A DNA stretch of 34,815 nucleotides, from positions 1 through 34,815 of the forward strand of contig JANJUB010000051.1 of assembly GCA_024710805.1 (NCBI GenBank), read 5' to 3'. The position numbers and the translations under genes are program-made. Within the stretch, counting starts at the first letter, position 1, and every line of letters starts with the position of its first letter. The notes under the pieces were generated by a model. That model was not told where the DNA came from. It was given only the letters and a program-made list of their open reading frames with translations, and did no database searches. This DNA comes from Fimbriimonadaceae bacterium. Lineage in GTDB: Bacteria; Armatimonadota; Fimbriimonadia; Fimbriimonadales; Fimbriimonadaceae. Below, piece by piece: positions 11,487 to 19,500 of the stretch.

Positions 11487-12489
11487 TCTGCCGAATCTCT
11501 TCCAGCGTCGTCGCGAGCGATTGGCGCGAGGTCAACGGCGTCACGATCTCCAGCGGCCGTCCGGCATTCACCCGATCCACGAAGTACCGCAGCTCGTGGT
11601 AGTAGCCCCCGAGGTCGCTGATGTTCCCGCCGCCTTGGGCTTCCATCTTCGCAAACTCCGGCACGACCGGGTCCTTGCCCGGCTCATAAATCGTCAGCGG
11701 CCCCGCATCCATAATCGCGGCTCCGCGCTCGAAGATCGCGCGGAATGCCATCTTGAAGGGCGTGTGCGAAGGCAGATTCCAGCCGCCTTCCAGGTGGGCG
11801 ACCGTGCTGCCGTAAGTCATCGTCGTGAACACGTGACCCGGGCCGCGCTCGTCCACCGTGCCCCACGAGCTGATCGAGTCGGGATCGCCGAGCAGGTAGT
11901 GGATGAAGTCGGTGTCGTGGATGTGCATGTCGAGCACGCCCCCGCCTGCGAGCTTCTCATCGGCGAGCCAGTTGTCGCTCGACCAGTGCGGAAACTCGCC
12001 GTAACGCAGAAGGTTGATCGAGAGAAGTTTGCCAAAACGCCGGTCGTCGGTGATCTCCTTGAGGAGCGCGTACTCGGGCCAGAAGCGGATGCAGTGGCCG
12101 ATCATGAGCTGCACGCCCGCGGCGTCGACGGCGGCGATCATCGCGTCGGCGTCGGCGACGGTCAGCGCCATCGGCTTCTCGCAAAAGATGTGCTTGCCGG
12201 CTTGGGCGGCGAGGATCGTGGCGTCTTTGTGCAGATGGGTGGGGAGGCAAATGTCGACCGCGTCGAGCTCTTCGCGGGCGAGCATGGCATCGAGGCTGGC
12301 GTAGGCGTTCGCGCCAAAGTCGCGGCCGAACGTCTCCGCCCGATCCGGCTTGTGATCCGCCACCGCGACGAACTCCGCCCCATCGAGCAAGCCATACACG
12401 TTCGCATGCATGCGACCCATAAACCCACAACCCACCAATCCGACTCTGAGCATGGTTGGATGATGACGCATGGGAGCTAAATCGGGCAT
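11470..12489 (-). CDS. Gfo/Idh/MocA family oxidoreductase
   Basis: This 339-residue NAD(P)-dependent sugar or cyclitol oxidoreductase begins with a Rossmann fold (LRVGLVGCGFMGRMHA) and carries the family's CEKPMAL motif with the catalytic lysine and the HxxD-type segment DMHIHDTDFIHY. The substrate cannot be deduced; typical ones are glucose-fructose, myo-inositol or amino-sugar derivatives. The start at 12489 forms a TAATG junction with the stop of the preceding gene and has GGAAG just upstream, suggesting translational coupling. An alternative ATG at 12453 would begin exactly at the Rossmann strand but has no ribosome binding site. The gene converges on mutY. Confidence 0.9.
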   Translation of the reverse strand: MPDLAPMRHHPTMLRVGLVGCGFMGRMHANVYGLLDGAEFVAVADHKPDRAETFGRDFGANAYASLDAMLAREELDAVDICLPTHLHKDATILAAQAGKHIFCEKPMALTVADADAMIAAVDAAGVQLMIGHCIRFWPEYALLKEITDDRRFGKLLSINLLRYGEFPHWSSDNWLADEKLAGGGVLDMHIHDTDFIHYLLGDPDSISSWGTVDERGPGHVFTTMTYGSTVAHLEGGWNLPSHTPFKMAFRAIFERGAAIMDAGPLTIYEPGKDPVVPEFAKMEAQGGGNISDLGGYYHELRYFVDRVNAGRPLEIVTPLTSRQSLATTLEEIRQIKSRA

Positions 12490-13628
12490 TAGCTTCCGAA
12501 CTTCTTGGCTGGCTTTGGCAGTGAGGCAAGGTGCTTCTGCAATGGCTCGTCGGGTTGGTAGATCACGTCCTTGCCCGCTTCGGAGAGATAGAGGCGATTG
12601 GTGCTGCGATCGTAGCGCATGCTCAAGACCTTCCCGTCAGCGACGAGGGTCACGATGTCGCCTTGCGCAATCCCGGCCTCTCCACGCTTCGCCGTGCCGA
12701 GTTGCCTGCCCTTTGCGTCTTTGAAAGCGTAGCTCGCGTCCGCTTTCCAACGGGGCGGAGCGCCTCCCGACGAGCCCGTGGAACTCGAACGAAATGACTC
12801 GAGGTTTAGCACCAGTGCTCGCCCCGTCATCGCATTGACAATCACGGTTTGGCCTGCGATGCCGTTGGGCTCGCCGACATTACGGAAGTGAACATAGTAG
12901 AGGGGCATCGCCACGTAGTCTCGAAACTCCGAGAGCTCCGCGGGGCTGATCTCGTGCAGTTGTGGATCCGATCGTTGAATAGCCATAGGGGCACCAAACC
13001 AGAGGTTCGGTCCGCCGATTTCGGCGAGTGTGAAGGGTGCGTAGCGCGAGTAGGCTGCGATCGCCGACTCTCGGGCAACCTCGGATGTCACTCTGCTGGC
13101 ATATCGATACTTCTCGTAGTCAAGACGATCGAGCAGGATGACGCTCTTCAGGTAGCCACTCTTTCGGTCAAACGTGACCGTACCGCCATGATTACTCTTA
13201 GTACCATCGATCATTGGCCGAACCAACACGCGCGGATCAAGACCGTCTTGCTTGACCGTGTACGTGATCGGGAAGTTCCAATGCCGAATCTTGGACAAGA
13301 CAACACGCGCTTCATCGGTCATTTCGGCGTCGGTGCGTGGTGCTCTCTGCGCCAACGGCAAATGGGTTGCGTTGTATCCACGAAAATCACCACGGCGAGT
13401 GTAAGAAACTGATGACAACCCCGCATGCAATCGCCACGAACCGATGCTAGGCAGACCTTGAACGGGTCTGCTCTCAGGTGATCTAAGATCGGAGAGAATC
13501 CGCTCTAGCATCGTGGACTGTGAGATCAGCGCCAGGGACTCAAAGACCTGTCGCATCTCCTGAACCTTAGCTTCACTCAATCCCTGAGCGGATATCATCA
13601 ATGGAATGAGTGCAAGAGTGTTTATCAT
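12489..13628 (-). CDS. Exported hypothetical protein
   Basis: This 379-residue protein of unrecognised family starts at the ATG at 13628, with AGGA 9 bases upstream. This start gives a plain signal peptide (MINTLALIPLMISAQG). The mature part is mixed alpha/beta with no cysteine pairs or catalytic motif I can name. Segments such as TVTFDRKSGYLKSVILLD and QTVIVNAMTGRALVLNLESF resemble the repeats of PepSY-like or outer-membrane beta modules, but this is weak. A C-terminal stretch (IVTLVADGKVLSMRYDRSTNRLYLSEAGKDV) looks like a small beta domain. It lies 11 bases after the HExxH protein and its stop overlaps the oxidoreductase start by one base, so the three probably form one operon. Confidence 0.75.
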   Translation of the reverse strand: MINTLALIPLMISAQGLSEAKVQEMRQVFESLALISQSTMLERILSDLRSPESRPVQGLPSIGSWRLHAGLSSVSYTRRGDFRGYNATHLPLAQRAPRTDAEMTDEARVVLSKIRHWNFPITYTVKQDGLDPRVLVRPMIDGTKSNHGGTVTFDRKSGYLKSVILLDRLDYEKYRYASRVTSEVARESAIAAYSRYAPFTLAEIGGPNLWFGAPMAIQRSDPQLHEISPAELSEFRDYVAMPLYYVHFRNVGEPNGIAGQTVIVNAMTGRALVLNLESFRSSSTGSSGGAPPRWKADASYAFKDAKGRQLGTAKRGEAGIAQGDIVTLVADGKVLSMRYDRSTNRLYLSEAGKDVIYQPDEPLQKHLASLPKPAKKFGS

Positions 13629-13639
13629 GGTAACTATTC

Positions 13640-14575
13640 CTACGGGACATGAGGCGGTGCCCACCACCAATTGACATAAGCGTGCGGAGCAGACAGCGCA
13701 TCGCGAACATCGGGCGGCAAATACACATTGCTAAATGTTGCATATGGGTCGCCGGTCCACACTGCAATGGCTACCTCTGGGTCTTCTTCTTCGGAGGAGT
13801 TAGCATCCACAGGTATTCCATTATGTTCGTTAACTTCGAGCAAGGCAGAACTTATCGCGTAACCTTCAGAAAGGTAATGAAACAGTACATGGATGTGCTG
13901 CATTTCGTGGTAAGTAAAGATATAACCTCTGTCGAATCCCAAGCTACCTGCGTTGACAATGACTCCGGATTCCGCGCGTGGCACCCGCGTCAGCCAGAAT
14001 AGGTCGGGCGACTGACCGGGAATCGTCGCACATGCATAGAAGAACAAGTGGCTGACTTGCGGCAACGTTGTGGACGTGTACCTGTTGCCCAGACCATTCT
14101 CAATGTCAGACCATGTTAGGCTGTAAGCAGAACCGATACCTACTCCGTCTGTCACACTTGTGGCATTCCCATGAGTGATGCCAAAAACGCTCGTGACGCT
14201 AGTAAGTGCTGCCTCTAGCTGCGATTTGGTGGCCATGGAAATGTAGTTGACGCCGTAGTTCGCACTCTCATACCACGCAATGGCCTCCTCTTTGGAGTCC
14301 TCTACCCAAGCATCCCACGTTGGCAGCCACGGAAGTAAAGGAATATGTGAGGGTGGGTCGGAATCAAGTTCTGCTACATGGGTTCGCCAGATAAGAAGCT
14401 TGTTGTACGCCTGCGGTGTGATCACAGCTGGGTTCAACTCATGTTCATCCGATGCTCCCGAGCTTCTCTTGAGCACATACGTCAAGGTCAGGGTTACTGC
14501 GACAGCAGAATCATGGTCGAACTTTGTACTCGCGAAGATCACGTCCCGTGGGTCCCTGACGTCGGGATAGAGCAC
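13640..14575 (-). CDS. C-terminal part of a secreted HExxH protein (probable frameshift)
   Basis: This 311-residue frame could start at a GTG at 14575, but it has no signal peptide or ribosome binding site of its own. It is most simply the continuation of the gene starting at 14952, displaced by one base. The frame is open back to a TGA at 14630-14632, and the extra upstream stretch encodes a Pro/Ala/Glu-rich linker (TEPAAPAPQGQEP). Near the C-terminus is HEMQHIHVLFH (His223, Glu224, His227, His233 in this frame), a zinc-metalloprotease-type HExxH with a further His. No other protease landmark is recognised, so catalytic function is a suggestion only. No known family was identified. Confidence 0.65.
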   Translation of the reverse strand: MLYPDVRDPRDVIFASTKFDHDSAVAVTLTLTYVLKRSSGASDEHELNPAVITPQAYNKLLIWRTHVAELDSDPPSHIPLLPWLPTWDAWVEDSKEEAIAWYESANYGVNYISMATKSQLEAALTSVTSVFGITHGNATSVTDGVGIGSAYSLTWSDIENGLGNRYTSTTLPQVSHLFFYACATIPGQSPDLFWLTRVPRAESGVIVNAGSLGFDRGYIFTYHEMQHIHVLFHYLSEGYAISSALLEVNEHNGIPVDANSSEEEDPEVAIAVWTGDPYATFSNVYLPPDVRDALSAPHAYVNWWWAPPHVP

Positions 14576-14952
14576 GGGTTCCTGACCCTGAGGTGCCGGT
14601 GCCGCAGGCTCAGTGCTTTTGAAGCAGGCTCAGGCTCATTGAATGCCACGGTGAACACATCGTTGTAGACGGACTGTCCACCAATCGTCAGCACCGCCCG
14701 TTTCAGTCGCACCTGTACCACCGGATCCGACACCGATGCGCCATTATTCTGCGCTTTGGACTCACAATTCAAGGCCACGTTGGTCCCGGAGATCCGGTGT
14801 CCATCACTCGTAACGCCCGGGATGGACACCTTTGCGGTCAGAATCGCATTGTCGACAGTTTCTTGCACCTGTCCGTAGACCCGCGCCCCTGCAAAACAGG
14901 TTCCGATGAGCAGCACTGCCAAGACCAACAAGCGAGTACCCATCTGATTCAT
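14539..14952 (-). CDS. N-terminal part of a secreted protein (probable frameshift)
   Basis: This 137-residue frame starts at the ATG at 14952. A strong signal peptide (MNQMGTRLLVLAVLLIGTCFAGARVYGQ) is followed by a beta-rich domain (VDNAILTAKVSIPGV, VVQVRLKRAVLTIGG). After AFNEPEPAS the frame degenerates into an Arg-rich tail (LRHRHLRVRNPC) unlike the preceding sequence. The overlapping frame reads a Pro/Ala/Glu linker and continues for over 300 residues. One extra base at the A4 run (14617-14620) would join them into one protein of about 460 residues. The cause could be a sequencing error, a real mutation, or -1 ribosomal slippage at TCA-AAA-GCA. The promoter is the 14959-14987 element. Confidence 0.7.
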   Translation of the reverse strand: MNQMGTRLLVLAVLLIGTCFAGARVYGQVQETVDNAILTAKVSIPGVTSDGHRISGTNVALNCESKAQNNGASVSDPVVQVRLKRAVLTIGGQSVYNDVFTVAFNEPEPASKALSLRHRHLRVRNPCSIPTSGTHGT

Positions 14953-14958
14953 GATCGT

Positions 14959-14987
14959 ACTATACACGATATCTGGCGCTTCTCCAA
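14959..14987 (-). promoter_or_regulatory. Promoter of the HExxH protein operon
   Basis: On the minus strand TTGGAG (14982-14987), a 17-base spacer and TATAGT (14959-14964, 5 of 6 consensus) end 6 bases before the ATG at 14952. The geometry predicts a leaderless mRNA; no Shine-Dalgarno is present. Confidence 0.6.
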
Positions 14988-15136
14988 GTAATTAGCGAAC
15001 ATTCGGGGAGATCTTGATGGCGCAAGGTGTGCCGAGATGACACTCGCGCCGACCCGAACAAAAGCACCGATAGTCACGGATTAGCGACGAGAACCGGCAA
15101 CCTCGCACAAGAATCAGGTGCGGAACACCGCGCGGA

Positions 15137-15337
15137 ATGCCAAACATCTCCTTTGGTATGTGGAGGGACGAGGAACTCTTTCTGGTGTTGACGCAAGAAG
15201 AAGCGTGGGAACTGATGTCCCGCTGCCTCAACAGCGCGGAACCCGACAACGAGACGAGCCGGGCGGTGTTGCGCAAGCTCGCGCGGATTCTGCAGTGCGC
15301 CCAGATGGAACCCGCGACGGATCAGCGCGCGGCGTAG
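15137..15337 (+). CDS. Small acidic hypothetical protein
   Basis: This is a 66-residue protein. The composition is coding-like: a short beta-type start (ISFGMWRDEELFLVLT), then an amphipathic helix (QEEAWELMSRCLNSA), an acidic turn and a second helix (TSRAVLRKLARILQCAQ). Acidic residues and one cysteine in each helix stand out. No family is recognised. It stands alone between divergent and convergent neighbours. No clear ribosome binding site precedes the ATG at 15137. The antisense frame here looks random by comparison. Confidence 0.55.
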   Translation: MPNISFGMWRDEELFLVLTQEEAWELMSRCLNSAEPDNETSRAVLRKLARILQCAQMEPATDQRAA

Positions 15338-15345
15338 CCCGGGGA

Positions 15346-15467
15346 GTTGGCAGTTTGCAGTTGGCAGTTGGCAGCTTGCAGTTGGCAGCTTGCAGTTTGC
15401 AGTTTGCAGTTTGGAGTTGGATTTCTGCCAACTGCTGACTGCTCACTGCTCACTGCCAACTGCTAGT
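15346..15467. repeat. Heptamer array that inverts on itself
   Basis: Eleven contiguous heptamers of the type GTTGGCA / GTTTGCA / GCTTGCA fill 15346-15422, the last two degenerate. After TTC, the complementary heptamers TGCCAAC / TGCTGAC / TGCTCAC run from 15426 to about 15467. The second block is the reverse complement of the first, so the region can fold into long imperfect hairpins in several registers. It lies between convergent genes and extends over the last codons of the membrane-protein gene ending at 15463. It may act as a bidirectional terminator or be a replication-slippage product. Confidence 0.85.
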
Positions 15468-16767
15468 TGCAGCCGTGAATCTGCCGCAGCGCGCGCTTGT
15501 TGAAGTACGCCAGCGCGGCCAACTCTCCGATCAGCGCCACATTCATCGCGAACGCGGCGATCGAGACGCCTGGCCACTTCATCGCCAGGCCGATCCCCAG
15601 CCCGACAAACAGCAGCCCCATGCCGACTCCGACCGAGGTCAGCCGCGGCATCGTCATGCGCGCCACAGTCAAGGTGCCGCGGGCGAAGCTCTGCAGCGCG
15701 CCGATGAGCGGGAACGCAACGCAGAGAATGATCGCGGCATGCGCCATCTCGGCGGTGTCGGCGGGGGTCTTCAGCAGTCCGGAAAGGAAGGCGAGATCGC
15801 CCCGCGTCAGCCAAAGCACGCCGAGCAGCGACGAGGAGAACACCCCGACTCCGATGCAGAAGCGCCGCAACTGGCGAACCGAGTCGGCATCCTTGGCGAG
15901 GGTAATGACGACCTCGGGCAAAGCATAGACGATCGTTCGGTGCATCCAGACGAGGGTGGTCGTCACCTGCCAGCCCGCCATCGCGAGCACGGAATCCGGG
16001 GATCGGGCGAGCGCGGCGCCGACGATCGGCCCGGCGCTGAGCGTGAGCATCGTCGTTGCGGTCAGCGGTAGGTGAAACTTCGCGAGATCGGACATGGACA
16101 GATCGGGGCCATCGACTTCCTCGGGCAAACCGGCGACCACCCGCCGGCTGACCAAGTGCACGAAGATCGCCTCGGACGTCACCGACGCCATCAGCGCAAT
16201 CGCGACCGCCATCGTGCCGCTGACCTGGGCCGTCGATGCCACGCCAAAGCCGACGGTTGCAGCGAAGAACATGCGCACCACCGTGCCCACTCCCACCGGG
16301 CGGGTGTGGCCGTTGCGGATGAGTAGGCCCTGCTTATATCTGCGCCAACCGATCATCGCGCTCCACGGAATCATCACCGCCAAGGGGAGGCGAAGTTCGT
16401 CGGCCACGGCCACGGGAAGCCGCAGGATGTTCAGCGTGATGAGGGGATAGAGCGGGGTCAGCGTCACCAGTGCATGGACGACCGTGCACCAACCCATCAC
16501 CCACCACACAAATCGGCTGATGAGCGCGAACCGCTTTCGATCTCGGGCGAGCGCGGTGGACGTGCTGAGCAGGTCGATGACCGGACTCTCGATCCACAGC
16601 GACATCGACATCAGCATCAGGAACGCTGCGATGTGGAGCTTGGCGTCGGGCAGCTGCGAGATGATGCGCAGCGATATCGGGGCCTCCGCCGACATGAACA
16701 GCCACGAAGCCGCAAGCGGAACATAGAAGCGAAAGATGCGGCTGGTGGTGAGTGGCCCGGTTGACAA
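15463..16767 (-). CDS. Polytopic membrane protein, ANKH/MATE-like
   Basis: This 434-residue protein has about twelve hydrophobic segments. The N-terminal stretch FYVPLAASWLFMSAEAPISLRIISQLP and the following AAFLMLMSMSLWIESPVIDLLSTSTALARDR resemble the bacterial relatives of progressive ankylosis protein (ANKH) within the MATE/MOP flippase superfamily. Family members export small anions or lipid-linked compounds; the substrate here is unknown. The start is a TTG at 16767 with TTGAGG 4 bases upstream; the next Met is 25 residues in and would remove the first helix. The last codons and stop lie inside the heptamer repeat. It diverges from the cation ATPase with about 54 bases between starts. 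Confidence 0.75.
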   Translation of the reverse strand: MSTGPLTTSRIFRFYVPLAASWLFMSAEAPISLRIISQLPDAKLHIAAFLMLMSMSLWIESPVIDLLSTSTALARDRKRFALISRFVWWVMGWCTVVHALVTLTPLYPLITLNILRLPVAVADELRLPLAVMIPWSAMIGWRRYKQGLLIRNGHTRPVGVGTVVRMFFAATVGFGVASTAQVSGTMAVAIALMASVTSEAIFVHLVSRRVVAGLPEEVDGPDLSMSDLAKFHLPLTATTMLTLSAGPIVGAALARSPDSVLAMAGWQVTTTLVWMHRTIVYALPEVVITLAKDADSVRQLRRFCIGVGVFSSSLLGVLWLTRGDLAFLSGLLKTPADTAEMAHAAIILCVAFPLIGALQSFARGTLTVARMTMPRLTSVGVGMGLLFVGLGIGLAMKWPGVSIAAFAMNVALIGELAALAYFNKRALRQIHGCN

Positions 16768-16821
16768 CGCGCCTCAAGGTACCCGGATCGACCCGTCTCG
16801 GATAACCTGTGCTTGGCCGCA

Positions 16822-19500
16822 ATGGGAAGTCTCCGTTCGCAGCGTTGGTATAGCCTGACCGCCTCGTCGGTGCTCGAAAAGCTGGAAACCGCCGAGCAAG
16901 GCCTATCGACGCCCGAAGCCGCCGCCCGGCTGAAGACCTTCGGCACCAACGAACTTCCCCACGAGCCGCCGCCCACGCCGCTCGAGATCCTGCTGAGGCA
17001 GTTCAAGAGCCCGCTGATTTACATCCTGCTCATCGCCGCCGCGATCTCGCTGATGACGGGACAACCCGAGGACGCGGCTTTCATCGGGGTCGTGCTGCTC
17101 ATCAACGCCAGCATCGGCGGCTATCAAGAGCTGCGGGCCGAACAGAGCAGCCGCGCGCTCCAGCACCTGCTGCATACCCAAGCCCACGTCTTGCGAGACG
17201 GACGTTTGGTCGACATCGATGCCGAGGAACTGGTGCCCGGAGACGTCATTCAGCTTGAGTCGGGAGGGCGCGTGCCCGCCGATGTGCGGCTGCTCTCCGC
17301 CCAAGCATTCGAGTGCGATGAGTCTTTCCTCACCGGGGAATCGTTCCCGGTGGCGAAGGACGCGGAGTGGCTCTCGGAGAGCGAAGTTGCCCTCGGCGAA
17401 CAGCTGAGCATGGCGTTTGCCGGGGCGATCGTGGTGCGCGGGCGGGCGCGCGGCGTTGTCGTCTCGACCGGCCTGCGCACCGTCGTCGGCGAACTTGCGG
17501 TGGACGTCATGGCGTCAGCGGGCGGCGAGGCTCCGCTCATCGAGCGGATGGCGAAGTTCACCAAAGTCATCGCCCTGACCGTCCTGATCGCAACCGTCGT
17601 GGTCTCAGTGGTTGGCGTGGTCGTCCACGGCTACGCGTGGGATCACATGGTGATGTTTGGCGTGGCGCTCGCGGTATCGGCGATACCGGAGGGACTACCC
17701 ATCGCATTGACCGTTGCCTTGTCTGTGGCGACGACTCGGATGGTCAAGCGCGGAGTGATCGTGCGACGGCTGGCGGCGGTCGAGGGGCTCGGCAGCTGCA
17801 CGATGATCGCCAGCGACAAGACCGGAACCCTAACCTGCAATGAACTCACCTGCCGCGAAGCGCTCACTCCAGACGGCGGGAAGTATCCGATTACCGGCGA
17901 GGGGTTTGCCCCAGTTGGCGAAGTTCAACGCGATGGTTTACCCGTTAGCCTCGACGAGGACGATGCTTTGCGCAGTCTCGCCGCGTGCGCCGTCCTCTGC
18001 AATGAAGGCGACCTGCGGCAGACGGGCGGCGAATGGACCTGGCTCGGCGACCCCACCGATATCGCGCTGCTCTCGTTTGGTGAGAAGCTCGCCATGAGCC
18101 GCGCCGTCTTGATCGAGAGCTACCCGCAGGTCGGCGCGATCCCCTTCGAGCCCGAGCGGCAGTTCGCCGCCACCTTCCACCGCAGCGGCTCCGAGACCTA
18201 CGTCTTCGTCAAGGGTGCGCCGGAACGAATTCTCGCCATGTGCGACGACGCGGACTGGTTCTCAGAACGTGCCGCGAGCATGGCCGAACAGGGACTTCGG
18301 GTGCTGGGGTTCGCCGCGTCCCAAGTCGACGTCGTCGACGAATCGGCGGTCCCGCACAACTTGCAGTTCCTCGGCTTCATCGGCATGATCGACCCGCTGC
18401 GTCCGGGCGCAAAGGAGGCCGTAGCGGAATGCCAGAAGGCAGGCATCACCGTCAGTATGATCACGGGCGATCACCCGGTCACTGCGTTCGCCATCGCCCG
18501 CGAGTTGGGCTTTGCCGACGATCCCTCGCAAGTGGTTACCGGGGCCGAACTCGCCGATAAGTCCGAGGCGGAGTTAGCTGAGCTGGTGAAGTATGCCCGC
18601 GTCTTCGCCCGCACCACGCCCCGCGACAAGCTGAATCTCGTCGGTGCCGCTCGTGCTGCGGGCCACTACGTCGCCGTCACTGGAGACGGGGTGAATGACG
18701 CTCCCGCGCTGCGTGCCGCGAACATCGGTGTCGCCATGGGCAAGTCCGGAACCGACGTCGCCCGTGAGGCTTCGGAGTTGGTCATCGCCGACGACCAGTT
18801 CAGCACGATCATCAAGGGCGTCGAAGAGGGTCGCGTCGCCTACGACAATGTCCGCAAAGTCATCTATCTGGCCGCGTCCACCGGCGCCGCCGAGGTGCTC
18901 ATCCTGGCCTTCGCGATGTTCACCGGCTGGCCGAACAACGCGGCCGGGTTGGTACTGCCTCTCATCCCGGTCCAGCTGCTCTGGCTCAATCTCGTCACCA
19001 ACGGCATTCAGGATGTCGCGCTGGCGTTCGAGCCCCAAGAGGGCGACGTACTGGCCCGCCCCCCGCGCCGACCCGACGAGCCCATCTTCGACCGGCTAAT
19101 GATCGAGCGGATCATCCTTGCCGCCGGGGTGATGACCGTCGTCGCCTACGGCGTGTTCGGCTATCTCATCGAAGTCGCCCTGTGGGAAGAGGCCCAAGCG
19201 CGGAACGTCGTCTTGCTGCTCATGGTGCTGTTCCAGAACGTCCACATCGGCAACTGCCGTTCGGAGACCATCTCGGGATACCGACTATCTCCGCTTCGCA
19301 GCCCGATTCTGCTCGGCGGTGTCCTGCTGGCCTGTGGCATCCACCTTGCGGCGATGCACATCCCGCTCACTCAGAGGCTGCTCAAGATCGAACCCGTCGA
19401 CTTTCGCACGTTCGTGACCCTGTTCGGACTCGCAGTGACGGTCTTCCTCGCGATGGAGATCCACAAGGCGTGGCGCAAGCGGAAGCCGGTGACGCCCTAA
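16822..19500 (+). CDS. P2-type cation-transporting ATPase
   Basis: This 892-residue P-type ATPase most resembles the PMR1/SERCA calcium pumps. In order: a cation-ATPase N-terminal segment (WYSLTASSVLEKLE, GTNELP), the actuator TGES motif, M4 with the ion-binding PEGLP sequence, the phosphorylated Asp332 in SDKTGTLT, the nucleotide-binding KGAPE, MITGDHPVTA, TGDGVNDAPAL, and six C-terminal membrane helices with NLVTNGIQDVALAFEP. Ca2+ is the likeliest ion; Mn2+ or Na+/K+ cannot be excluded. The ATG at 16822 is preferred over a TTG at 16813, but neither has a strong ribosome binding site. The stop overlaps the convergent murB by 4 bases. Confidence 0.95.
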   Translation: MGSLRSQRWYSLTASSVLEKLETAEQGLSTPEAAARLKTFGTNELPHEPPPTPLEILLRQFKSPLIYILLIAAAISLMTGQPEDAAFIGVVLLINASIGGYQELRAEQSSRALQHLLHTQAHVLRDGRLVDIDAEELVPGDVIQLESGGRVPADVRLLSAQAFECDESFLTGESFPVAKDAEWLSESEVALGEQLSMAFAGAIVVRGRARGVVVSTGLRTVVGELAVDVMASAGGEAPLIERMAKFTKVIALTVLIATVVVSVVGVVVHGYAWDHMVMFGVALAVSAIPEGLPIALTVALSVATTRMVKRGVIVRRLAAVEGLGSCTMIASDKTGTLTCNELTCREALTPDGGKYPITGEGFAPVGEVQRDGLPVSLDEDDALRSLAACAVLCNEGDLRQTGGEWTWLGDPTDIALLSFGEKLAMSRAVLIESYPQVGAIPFEPERQFAATFHRSGSETYVFVKGAPERILAMCDDADWFSERAASMAEQGLRVLGFAASQVDVVDESAVPHNLQFLGFIGMIDPLRPGAKEAVAECQKAGITVSMITGDHPVTAFAIARELGFADDPSQVVTGAELADKSEAELAELVKYARVFARTTPRDKLNLVGAARAAGHYVAVTGDGVNDAPALRAANIGVAMGKSGTDVAREASELVIADDQFSTIIKGVEEGRVAYDNVRKVIYLAASTGAAEVLILAFAMFTGWPNNAAGLVLPLIPVQLLWLNLVTNGIQDVALAFEPQEGDVLARPPRRPDEPIFDRLMIERIILAAGVMTVVAYGVFGYLIEVALWEEAQARNVVLLLMVLFQNVHIGNCRSETISGYRLSPLRSPILLGGVLLACGIHLAAMHIPLTQRLLKIEPVDFRTFVTLFGLAVTVFLAMEIHKAWRKRKPVTP

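Noticed and set aside
14992-15276. Minus-strand frame opposite the 66-residue protein
   Set aside because: Ser/Arg/Cys-rich translation without coherent secondary structure, no ribosome binding site, and opposite to a more protein-like frame.
16761-16766. Perfect -35 TTGACA between the ANKH-like and ATPase genes
   Set aside because: No -10 sequence lies at 16-18 bases; the nearest candidate (GATAAC) is 34 bases away. The hexamer overlaps the start codons of the divergent gene.
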